Assembly (NCBI RefSeq): GCF_004027225.2
Contig: NC_044277.2
Location: 96,965,552-97,029,551, forward strand
DNA length: 64,000 nucleotides
From: Strigops habroptila
Taxonomy: Eukaryota; Chordata; Aves; Psittaciformes; Psittacidae
Direction: 5' to 3'
The notes under the pieces are model-generated. The model had not been told where the DNA came from and did no database searches. It was given only the letters and a program-made list of their open reading frames with translations. Position numbers and translations under genes: made by a program. This document shows positions 47,512 to 57,400 of the stretch, in pieces. The first letter of the stretch is position 1; each line of letters starts with the position of its first letter.

Positions 47512-50500
47512 TCAGCAGGCGAACTCCTCGAAGGGGCCTAGAGCCGGGTGACGAGGTAGCACGTTCGGGGCGAAGGTGAGACTGTCCGTGCGGCAGCGCA
47601 GGGGGGCACAGGCGCCCTGGGGACAGGAGGGGTGGTTGGGGGCAGCCGGGAGTCCAGGTGGTCACTCCCCCCACCCCATCATGCTGCAGCCACCATCCTT
47701 GTTCCCCTGCGCTTGGCTGTGCTGCAGGGCTCTGCCCCATTCCCCCTCCCCACACAACCCTCAGGCCCCCCAGATCTGGGGATCCCTCCTGCCCTATGGC
47801 ATCCCAGAAGGGGTGGGGTGGCCCCTGGCCAGGCTAGCCTGGCTCTGGGGGAGCCCTGGGCCAGGGAGACCCAGGGGACACAGTGCTGGGAAGTGATGCA
47901 TGAGGATGGGAGCGGAGCCGGCGGGGGGGTGACCCCATAACCAGCTTTGGGGATGATGCCAAGAAAAGCCTGGGATGGAGGGAAGGGAGGTGCAGACCCT
48001 TGGGGCCTGCCAGCAGGGGAATGGGGGGGTTGCATCCTCCTTGCTGTGCCCCAGCCAGGGACCCCCATCACCCTCCCTGGGGGGGCAGCCCCATGGCCCC
48101 CCATGCTGGCAGTGCCAGGTTTGGGGGCTTAGGGATGCTGTCCCCCCGGTGTGGAGCTGGGATGTCTACCTGGGCCCCGGAGGGAGCGGGACAGCGGGGC
48201 TGCCCGGGACTGCTGGGTGCTCCTGCCAGGCGGTGGGGTGCAGGACGGACGGACGGATGGACAGACGGACAGAGAGGAGCGAATGAGCGCACAGGGTCCG
48301 AGCGGGAGATGGTGCCGGTCCCGGGCGGGATGAGGCCGAGCAGCAGATGGGTGGGATGAGGTGCGAGGCCCCCCCTTGCCGGCTGTGCCAGGGGAGGGGG
48401 GTGGGGGGTTGTGGGGGGGTTACCAGGGTGCTGCTGTCGCTCCTGGGGGTCTTCTTCTTCTCCTTGTAGAAGCTGAGGAGTTTGTCCCGGAAGACCTGAG
48501 GGAGGCGGGTCAGAGCCCCCGGCCATGGGGCAGGTGTGGGGCCGGGGGGATCGGGGGGGCTCACCTCGTACAGGTAGTCAAAGATCTCCAGGATGGTGAG
48601 GAGGCTGGCGCCGATGAAGAGCCCCATCTGCCCCCCGATGTCACCTGGGCAGCGGGGTGGCATTAGAGGGGGGCTGCCCCCCTGGACATCCCCCCCCCCC
48701 CGCCCTAGTCTCCCTGGTCCCTCACCCAGCAGCCCAGCCACCTCGTACGCCTTCTTCTGCTCAATCATCTCATAGTTCAGGGCCTCAAAGAAGATGTCCA
48801 GCACCAACACGTTGTCCCTGGGGGGGGACAGATGTGTCTGGGATGGATGGACAGATGCGCCATCAGGCAGCACACTCAGCTGGGGGTGCTGGGGGACTGC
48901 ATTGTCCCACGGCGGGACAGGGCGGAGGAGTCTGCCCACAGCTGGGGCGGCACAAAGATGTTCTGTGCCGTGCTGTGCCATGCCGGGTCTTGCCATGCTG
49001 TGCCGTACTGTGCCATGCCATGCCATGCTTTGCTGCGCGATGCTGTGCCAGTTCGCTCATGCTGGGGGATGTTGCATGGCCATGCTGCGCTGTATCACAC
49101 CGTCATAGAATCATAGAATTAACTAGGTTGTAAAAGACCTTCAACATCATCAAGTCCAACCGTTACCCCAGCACTGCCAAGACCACCACTAAACCATGTC
49201 ACTGAGGGCCTCACCTACATGGTTTTTGAACACTTCCAGGGACGGTGATGCCATCATGCCATGCCATGCCAGTTCATGTCTGCTGGGGCATGCCCTGTGG
49301 CCGTGCCATGCCGTATCACACCGTCAGGCCATGCTGTGCCACGTGCTGCTGGGTCTGCGGTTCAGCGCAGCGGTGGTGGCACTCACGCGATGTACTGCTC
49401 CGTCTTGTTGAACTTCTTGGCCAGGTACCTGGCGGAGGCCTTGCTGGGGATCTTCACCATGGAGAGCTCTTTGCCGTAGCGCACCATGGCGCAGGGCGTG
49501 CGGCAGGCGCAGTAATCGCTGTCCTTCTTCACCAGGAAGTCTGGGGGGGACGCGGGTGGGACGGGGACCACAGGGACGCGTGGCCATGACACCCGCCCAT
49601 GTGAGGTTGGGCTGCTCTGAGGCCAAAGCCCAGGTGGTGGTGGCATGGGGCAAGCGTGTCTGGGGTCTAGGCAGGCCAGGACAGGCACAGGGACACTGGT
49701 GCCACATTCACAGTGATGGAGCCTGGCAGGGGGTGGGGGGCGAGGGGTCCCGGGGGTGATGCTGTGGGTGTCAGGGGATGGTGGTCTCTGGGGTTAGACC
49801 CAGGATGCGGGGTGGTGGCAGGCAGGGTGCCTCCGGTACGTACCCAGCGCGGGGTCAGCGCACTCCTTGTACTGCTCCGGGGTGCAGACGTTGGCGTTGC
49901 CTGCGGGGAAGGCGGCGGTCGCAGGGGCAGGAGGGTCTCCCCACCGTCCTGGCCCTGCAGCAGCCGCCCCCCGGCCCCAGCCCCGGCCCCGGCTCACCCG
50001 GCATGTGCACCATGCGGCAGTTGCAGTTCTCGGCCAGGTAGCGGGTCTCGCAGTCCAGGCGGCAGGCGGTGATGCTGTAGTTGGTGAAGAAGTCGGACTC
50101 GATGGGGGTGGCCTTGCAGTCCCCCCATGGCGGGGGCAGGTACACCAGCTGCCAGTCGTGGGCTAAGGAAAACACAGCGTCCATGGCGTCCCCAGTGTCC
50201 CATCCGCCTCCCAGTCCACCGTGGTGCTCTGTCCATTGGGAAGAGCCCATCCCACGCAGCCAGCGCTTGGGGCTCACCCCGCTCCCAGCCCTGCCCTGTT
50301 TGCTGGGCACTGGGATGGGCTTCAGGGCCAGTGGCATCACACCCAGTGGAAGGGAAGGATCCAGGCGAGGTCTGGTACATGGCACCAGCACGGGCCCCAG
50401 TAGTCCCAAGGTGGCCAGCAGAGCTGTGCCATGGCCAGTGCAGGTGCATGCTTGGTGAGGCAGCAGCAGGGCCCAGCACGGCACCCACTGGTGCCAAGGG

Positions 50501-52764
50501 CCATATTCCCTGCTGCCTGCGCCATGAGAGCCAGCACAAGTGGAGACACCCACTCGAGGCACCTATATTTAGGTGTCTGGCTGCGCGGGTTGGATGCCGC
50601 CCCTGCCAACGGTCTGTTCGGCAGGAGATGGGGGGTCGCTGCCAGAGCCAGTGCCTGCGGCAGCACCGTGGGGCTACCCCACACCATGCTGCGGTGCTCC
50701 TGGCTGTTGCAGAGCTGCTGCGCCGGTGATGCAGTACCCGCTGTGCGGCATAGGATGTCCAGTTGGGATGGCTGTGGCTGTGCCGGCACTGCCTGAGCCC
50801 CAGGATGGCTGTGCCATTGCCATGCATGGGATACCCGCTGCTGCTGGCAGGACACGAAGGTCTGGAAGCCGGGCGCCACACCGAATCCCAGCTGGTCAAT
50901 GAAGGGGGGCTCCTCCTGGCTGTGGATCTGCACCTTCACCCCCGCCTCATAGGAGGTCTCATCTGCAAGGCAGGGAGGGTGTCAGGGGCACGGGGTGGTG
51001 GCTGGGCTGTGGGCAGGGCTGGAGGGTCCCTCACCCGTGTCCCCCCAGACAGGCAGGTATTCCTCTTGCTGGACGTTGAGCATCAGCTCCAGGCCGTTCC
51101 CCGCGCCGCCCTGCAGCGTGGTCAGCACCTCCCGGCCTGGGCCCCCCGAGTTGAAGGTGTAGCACTTGCCGAGGCGGGTGAAGATCTGTGGGGACAGGAC
51201 TGGAGCCTCAGTGCCCGCTGTGGGGCCACCTGTGGGACGGCGGCATTGGGGGTGCTGGGGACAGGAGCTGGCCCCCTTCCGCCCTGCACCCACTGAGCTG
51301 GGTTGGGGGCAGCACCCGGGGGTCCAGCCCAGTCCCAAGGCAGGAGCCCAGTGCCCCCAGTGAAAGATCACAGTGCAGAACCCCAGCACCCCCTCAGTCC
51401 ATGCGCAGGGAAGGGGCTGGTGCATCCATCCCTTCCCCTTTGGGACGAGCATGGGGCTGTGGATTGAGTCATAGGGCAGCCACTGCTGTCCCTGCCCCAG
51501 CATGGTGTCCTCAGCTCCTCTAGGCCCCAACACCCTGCAGGATTCCCCCCTGCCACCATGTCCTGCCTCACATCCTGCCCCACAGGCCCACAGCGGTCCC
51601 CATGGCAGAGGAAGAGACCTTCTCCAGCCCCACCAGGCGGGATGCAGGACCCCAACTCCTGGGAAGGCACCTGCAGCCCCTGCTTGGGGCTGATCTACCT
51701 CTTCCCGCAGCCCCACAGCATGGAGAAAGCCCCCACAGGCCCCTGTGGACACTTGGGGACACCCCTGACCCCAACATGACATCCTCACCCCCCTGCCCCA
51801 CAGCTCCTGCTCTCCAGTGGGGAGCAGTGCTGAGAGCTGCACACTCCAATCATCACCCCCTAAGCCTGTGCTGCAGCTTCAGTCCTGCATCCCCCCATGA
51901 CTCCACATCACCACCACAGCCCCACATCTCCCCACGACCCCGTGGGTGCAGAGTGGGCAAGAGGAGCCGCACTGGGGCAGCTTCACTAAGCCCGTGGGGG
52001 TAGGGGACAGTGGAGTGGGCAGGCACTGTGCCCCCTCCCCACCACTGCCCCACAGCCAACCACCCCACAGCCTGCACAACCCATTGCCCCACAGCTTGTG
52101 CACTCTCACAGCTGACCATGTGCATCCCATGGCCCCAAAACCTGCTCAGCTCTGGGGGTCCTGCCCAAGCCCTGCCCAGGGCAGAGCCAGCCATGGTGGT
52201 GGCCACAGCCATGGCAGCGGCACTCACGGCGGTGAAGTTCTCGGGGCCGCAGTCCTGGCCGCGGAAGCGGCAGCGCAGCAGCATCTCATGGATGGGGTGC
52301 CCGGCGCGCTGGTAGAAGGCGCCCAGGTCGTAGCTCTTGCTGGGGAAGAAGCCGTCGAGGTTGGGGGTCCGCCCCAGCGCCCGCAGGTAGTGGGGAAAGT
52401 CCTCAGTCCCCACCGCCAGCAGGTCCCCCCCCAGCCAGAACAGGTCGTTGAGGGTGAGCTGGGAGCGCCGGATGCGGTTGTAGTTGCAGAGGGTGACGGC
52501 GGGGAAGACGAGGATGCGGCTCTGCGCCTCGTCCAGTGCGGTGATGTGGGGGTACGCGGCATAGTGCCGCACCCGCTGCCCCGCCTGCAGCAGGAAGGTG
52601 CCCAGCGAGGCCAGGAAGGCGCCAGCCCAGAGCAGGCGTCGTGGTGCCGGCGCCCCGGGCACGAAGATGCGCCCCAGCCCGTGCAGGGTGCAGGAGCGGG
52701 CAAAGGCTGCGAAGCTGGCTGCCCCCCGCGGCCCTGCGCCGGGTCCCGGTGGCTCCGCAGCCAT
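47512..52764 (-). CDS. ASIC3: Acid-sensing ion channel 3, form starting at the proximal first exon
   Basis: Coding exons: 52,228-52,764 (exon 1b); 51,035-51,185; 50,835-50,962; 49,998-50,148; 49,844-49,900; 49,387-49,540; 48,726-48,817; 48,565-48,644; 48,424-48,495; 47,512-47,616. They encode 508 residues (an in-frame ATG six codons earlier is possible). Exon 1b resembles mammalian ASIC3: H-G gating motif at 28-29, TM1 at about 45-65, [12 protein letters not shown]. The shared body has the palm and thumb ([41 protein letters not shown]), the GAS filter at about 435-437 in TM2, and a tail ending [17 protein letters not shown], which resembles ASIC1 rather than mammalian ASIC3. The protein forms trimeric proton-gated sodium channels in neuronal membranes. 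Position between CDK5 and ABCB8 identifies it as ASIC3. Confidence 0.93.
48240..48285. repeat. GGAC/GGAT tetranucleotide microsatellite
   Basis: A short run of GGAC and GGAT/AGAC units in an ASIC3 intron, near exon 48,424-48,495. Confidence 0.7.
48940..49395. repeat. TGCTGTGCCATGCC minisatellite split by a CR1
   Basis: Degenerate units of TGCTGTGCCATGCC occupy about 48,955-49,060 and resume at about 49,250-49,345. The phrase 'gtatcacaccgtca' occurs on both sides of the CR1 at 49,100-49,250. This suggests insertion into an existing array, or array duplication around it. Confidence 0.65.
49100..49250 (-). repeat. CR1 LINE 3' end in ASIC3 intron
   Basis: The + strand begins CATAGAATCATAGAATTAAC and continues through 'aaagaccttcaacatcatca', a distinct CR1 subfamily, reverse complement, ending at about 'cacttccagggacggtgatg'. 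Confidence 0.9.
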
Positions 52765-52979
52765 GGCGGCCTGTCCTGACATCCCTGCTGCTGCTCTGCA
52801 GGGGGATTGGGTTTCAGCTCGGCGGCGGGGGACACAGGGCGGCAGGGCGACACGTGAGCAGCCAGGGTGAGAGCCAGGACCGGGGTTGGCTTAGCCACAG
52901 CAGGAGAGGCCGTCATCCACACCATCATCCCACCAGGACACAAGGGCCTGCCCTGTGCCAGCCCCACAGAGCCACCAGG

Positions 52980-53175
52980 GACCAGCACCCACAGCCAGGG
53001 ACCAGCACCCACAGCCACGGACACTAGCACCTACAGCCAGAGACCCCAGCACCCACAGCCGGAGGCCCCAGCACCCAAAAATCACCATGGACCAGCACCC
53101 ATAGCCAGGGACCCCAGCATCCACAGACTGGGACCTCAGAGCCCAGAGCCCCCAGCACCCAGAGCCCCCAGCATG
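52980..53175. repeat. Minisatellite with GGACCAGCACCCACAGCCA unit
   Basis: About eight degenerate copies of a 19-24 bp unit lie in the 5' flank of ASIC3 exon 1b. They are inside the intron for transcripts that start at exon 1a. Confidence 0.8.
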
Positions 53176-53530
53176 ACCCTGAGCTGAGCAACCCTGAGCT
53201 GCTCCCCCAGAATCCCCCAGCCCTGCAGTCCCTTCTTCAGGTATGAGGCGTTTCCCACCCCACAACCAGACCCCCACTGCCTCCGGCCTCCCCCCCACAC
53301 CCCAGGGCAGAGCCATCTCATGCCCCCACCTCATGGAGGGGCTGCACTGGGGTGCAGGGTGAGGGTGAGCTACAGCATGGTCCCCCAGTCCTATCACTGA
53401 CCTATGACCTGGGGGGGGTGGCCCAGGGGGGCCCATAACTGCCCCATGGAGTCATGGCCCACCCGCCATGAGGTGTCCCCTCTGGGTGTGATGTCCCCCC
53501 ATCTTGCCCCATGGAGGGGGGGGGGATGCT

Positions 53531-53621
53531 GCTGTGGCAACGGGCTGCTCCCAAAAAGGGGAGCCGTTGCCATGGCAACGCGCTGTCCAAGGAGGAAGGG
53601 GGGGGCGACTGCCATGGCAAC
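53531..53621. promoter_or_regulatory. Tandem RFX X-box elements
   Basis: GTTGCCATGGCAAC at 53,566-53,579 is a perfect palindromic RFX X-box. A near-perfect second copy, ACTGCCATGGCAAC, is at 53,608-53,621, and a half-site (GTGGCAACGG) lies at about 53,534. They sit about 800 bp upstream of the exon 1b start and inside the exon 1a-exon 2 intron. Confidence 0.75.
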
Positions 53622-53649
53622 GGCTGCCCGGCACAAAGATGTGCTGGGG

Positions 53650-55560
53650 GCCGATGGCTAGCGGGGGGGGGGAAGACGACAGGAAGGACACAGCAGGGAC
53701 AGGAGCACAGCCACAGCACTGCCAGCCATGCTGGTCCCCACATGTGGGGTAACCCACCATCAAGATCCCACTGTCCCTGCTCCCTATGGATCCTGTCCCC
53801 ACACCCAGAACCCTCCTGTTCCTGAGTACTCCTTGTTCCTGGGCCCCCAGCCTGCCCCATCCCTGCCAGTGCTGGGGGGCACAACTGGGGCCACAGATCC
53901 ATGCCGCATGGCCCTGGCTTTGCACACCCACCACATCCAACACCAGGGAGCCCAGGGCCGAGGCCATGTGCACGGCCCCAGAGCGCAATGCCACCAGAAA
54001 GGACGTGGCACCGGGAGCTGCCGGCTCAGCACTAAGTCCCAGGGCAGCGGATCATAATCCCTGACTAAACCCTGGCATTAGCTCCATCCTTTTCATCGGC
54101 AAAGTTGCAGTGTGTGCAGCTGGAGGCAGGGCTGGGCCTCCCGGGGGGCCGCGTGTGCCGGGGTGGCCACGGCTGCTCGGGCAGAAGTTTCTCACCACAG
54201 CCTGTCATGCGGCACATGTGGGCAGAGCCCGGCAGCATCACAACCCCGGGGGCAGCCGGAGCAGCGCAGCATGTGGATCATCGGCACGGGAAAGGAGGCA
54301 GGCACCCGCACAACCCTGGGGCAGGGAACAGTTCAATCACACTCCCCAGCAAGGTGCTGGCTTTCAGGCTGCAGTGAGCCTCCGTGTGCCACCCTGGGTC
54401 CTGCCCTGAGGACCCTCAACTCTCACACCGGTATCCCACCCCTCAACCACAGGGGCATCAGCAGAGCTGCTCCAGCAAAGGGCCCATGGAGCTGCTGCCC
54501 TAGGGATGCTTTTCAACTGAGGAGTTAATTTTCCTTGGGAAAATTAATTTTGCGCACTAAGAGGCTTAAGCTGCCGGTAATTGCTGTTGTGATAGCGCAG
54601 CCACGGTGCCGGGGATGGGGACTCAGCAGAGTCGTGCACGGCGGGCGCAGGCGGCACAGCTACCACAGCACGCTGCTTCCCCGGCGCTGCCGCAGCACGA
54701 AGGACGTGCCCGTCCTGTCCGCACCACCACCCTGCCTGCACCACCTCCCTGCCCGTCCCTCACTGCCCAGGCGGGCGCAGCACAGGCTGCCCATGGATGA
54801 GGTTTGCCTGAGGGAGCCGAGTGCTGAGTCAAGGGTCCCCATGCCCATCCAGTGCTGCACGGGGCAGGAAAAGTACCTCCGCCTTGGGCCACCCTGCTGC
54901 CCACACCTGCACAGGGACATGGCAGTGCTGCTCCCCCCACCATGCTCTGTGAGCTCCCCGCAGCGCAGGGGATGCAGCTTGGTGCTGTGCAGTCCCACAG
55001 GCACACTGCTGGGGAACCGTAGGGGTGGTGAGAGGACACAGGCACTGGTGATCACCTGGGTTGGGAGAAGAACAGGCGCAGCCCCCAAGAGCAGCACTGG
55101 GGCTGGGTGGCTGTGGGGGGACATCTCGGCACAGGGAACCCCTGCCCATGCCAGCGCAAGTGGTTGCTGCTGCTAGTGCCCAGGTGGTGTCTGGGGCTGG
55201 CACAGGGGCAGCGGGGACATGGGCTGAACCCATGAGCATCCTGCACCCACCAGCATCCCATTCCTGAGTGGGTGCTCGCAGACAGAGCCGCCCAGGCTGG
55301 CGCAGGCCTCCAGCACAGCACAGCTCCTGCCCGGGCGCTGTTCCCAGCTGCCCGGCACCCCTGCTGCGAGCATGGGGTGGTGACACCCCTGGCTGGCAGC
55401 CGGCTTGCCACAGCACACATGGAGGTGGGCAGGGGCTGATGTGCTGCAGGTGGCCCAACGCACTGGTAGGATGGTTGTGGGCTCACCCATGGGTGCCATG
55501 GCAGCCCCAGCAGCGCCAGTGCCTGACCCTGGCGGGACAGCCGCACCCATGCGCGGTCAC
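53650..55560. other. Interval between ASIC3 first exons; AT-rich palindrome at 54,525-54,547
   Basis: No exon is recognised. TTAATTTTCC at 54,525-54,534 and GGAAAATTAA at 54,538-54,547 form a perfect 10-bp inverted repeat with a 3-nt spacer. Several TAATT homeodomain-type cores surround it, in an otherwise GC-rich region. It could be a regulatory element; function is unknown. Confidence 0.45.
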
Positions 55561-55590
55561 CTCTATCTAGGCACTGTGGTCGGCACTCAC

Positions 55591-56145
55591 CACGGTGAAG
55601 TTGCGTGCGGTGCAGTTGACGCCGCGGAAGGAGCACTGCAGCAGCATGTCAGACAGGTCGTGGCCAGTGCGGTTGTAGAACTCGGCCATGCTGAAGGGCT
55701 TCGCCTTGAAGTTCTTGAAGTTGGCCTTGTCGCGCAGGGCGGCCAGGACGTGGGGCTCGGCCAGCTGTGGGTTGCTGATCTCGTAGCGGTCGTTGAGCAG
55801 TGCCAGCAGCTCGCCCACGTGGTACATGTCGTTGCGGGTGATCTTGGAGAAGCGGAACTCGTTGAGGTTGCAGATGGTGATGGCCGGGAAGGTGAGGTTG
55901 TGGGCAGCCACCTCGTCCAGCTTGGTGACGTGGGGGTAGGTGAGGAAGTAGGCGACGCGCTCGGCGCACACCAGCAGCAGCAGCCCCAGCGAGCCCAGGA
56001 AGAAAGCGCCCCACAGCACGCGGCGCAGCGACACGGCCCCGTAGGCGAAGACGTGGCTGATGCCGTGCAGCGAGGAGCTGTGGGCGAAGGCCCGCAGGCT
56101 GGAGAACCCCTCGCCCTCCCCACTGCCCTCCGAGCCCGACCTCAT
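55591..56145 (-). CDS. ASIC3: ASIC3 alternative first coding exon, ASIC1a/2a-like
   Basis: A 555-nt open exon encodes 185 residues, starting M-R-S-G-S-E-G. It has the H-G motif at 27-28 ([10 protein letters not shown]), a full TM1 ([20 protein letters not shown]), and extracellular sequence very close to ASIC1a and ASIC2a ([68 protein letters not shown]). It ends ARNFTV at a consensus GTGAGT donor in phase 0, the same phase as exon 1b. It can therefore replace exon 1b and give a 514-residue channel. No separate downstream exons of another ASIC gene exist between it and exon 1b. It could also be a relic of a duplicated gene, but the frame and splice site are intact. Confidence 0.85.
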
Positions 56146-56234
56146 CCTGCCACCGGGCCTCCACGCTCCCCACCGCCCTTAGCCCCCTGGTCGCCCCATC
56201 GCCGTACTGGGCTCAGGGTGCAGCAGGCAGGGTG

Positions 56235-56468
56235 GGCAGGGGATGGCAGGCAGGGGATGGAAGTAGGAGATGGCTTGGAAGGGCTGGCAGCGAGGGGATG
56301 GTAGGGAAAGGTTGTTAGCAAGGGGTGGCAGGCAGGGGATGGCAGGGAAGGGATGGCAGGGAAGGGGTGGCAGGCAGGGGATGGCAGGCAGGGGATGGCA
56401 GGGAAAGGATGGCAGGGAAGGGATGGCAGGGAAGGGATGGCAGGGAAGGGATGGCAGGGAAGGGATGG
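56235..56468. repeat. GGGAAGGGATGGCA minisatellite
   Basis: About 15 copies of a 14-bp unit GGCAGGGAAGGGAT, with 10-bp GGCAGGGGAT variants, lie about 90 bp upstream (gene sense) of the ASIC3 exon 1a start. The last copies (about 56,395-56,468) are nearly perfect, which suggests recent expansion. Confidence 0.9.
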
Positions 56469-56499
56469 CGAAGCTGCGCTGGATGAGCAGGGAAGAAGG

Positions 56500-56880
56500 C
56501 AAGGCAAGACTGGTCGCTCCCTCCCCGCACTTGCCGGTGCCGCGGAGCCACCGGTCAGTGCAGCCCCATCTCCGGCCCCATCCCCATCCCCGGCCCCGTT
56601 CCCGGCTCCGGCTCCGCTGCCGCTGCCGCGGCGCAGCCGCTGCCGGTCTGCGGCCGCCCCCGCCCCTCCCGCGGCGGCTCCACCCGCCGCCGCCCCCCGG
56701 CGAGCACGGGCGGGGGGCGCGGAGCCGGCCCCGCCGCTGCCCCCGGGCACGGACCCCCTCCGGGCCCGGCACTGCAAGAGCCCCCCTGGGCCGTGCTGGG
56801 GCCCCTCCACCGGCGGCTGCGGAGCGGGCCCGGCCCGGAGCCCGGAGCCGGCAGCGGCGGGGCCGGGGGGTTGGGATATG
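56500..56880 (-). promoter_or_regulatory. CpG-rich candidate promoter for ASIC3 exon 1a
   Basis: A CpG-dense GC-rich block including GGGGCGG boxes lies directly 5' (minus sense) of exon 1a and its minisatellite. No TATA box was seen. A promoter role is inferred from position and composition. Confidence 0.4.
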
Positions 56881-57004
56881 GAGGAGGGCTCAGCAGGCAG
56901 GTCCCTCCCTCCCCGGGGGGCCCAGGGCACCCCCATCCCGGGGGTCACGCAGGGGACTCCCAGCCCAAGAGAGTCACACACACACAAGGGTCCCCACGCA
57001 CAGA

Positions 57005-57245
57005 AGGTAACAAAGGGGTCCCTCTAACCTGAGGGGCAACACAGGGTGCTCTTCACCCCAGGGGATGATGAAGGGGTCCCCCCCTCTTTGGGAATGATAC
57101 AGGGGTCCCCCCACTCCAGGGGGTGACGTAGGGGTGACCCTCCACCCCAGGACAAGATGCAAGGGACCCCCACCCTGGAGGCTGACACAAGGAACCCACA
57201 ACCTGAAGGGGGTCATACAGGGGTCCCCCATCCCATAGGGGTACC
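57005..57245. repeat. Minisatellite with ACAGGGGTCCCCC core
   Basis: About six degenerate copies of a 35-40 bp unit carrying AGGGGTCCCCC lie between ASIC3 exon 1a and the ABCB8 3' end. Confidence 0.75.
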
Positions 57246-57333
57246 TCCCCTGCCGCCTGGCCTGGTCTGGTTTGGTCCCCCACCCGGCACCACACCACAG
57301 AGCAGAGCCCTGGCAGCCACTTTCCACCCCTGG

Positions 57334-57339
57334 TTTATT
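57334..57339 (-). terminator. ABCB8 polyadenylation signal (AATAAA)
   Basis: TTTATT on + is AATAAA on minus, only about 60 bp beyond the ABCB8 stop, giving a very short 3' UTR. Confidence 0.85.
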
Positions 57340-57400
57340 GGAGAGCACCAGGGGGGCAACACCGGGTTCAGGTGTGACCCCCCCGGGCTCTGCCCCACAC

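Noticed and set aside
55591-56145. Reading exon 1a as the start of an independent ASIC gene
   Set aside because: No other palm, thumb or TM2 exons lie between it and exon 1b, and its phase fits ASIC3 exon 2. A separate gene would have to be truncated, so the alternative-exon reading is simpler.
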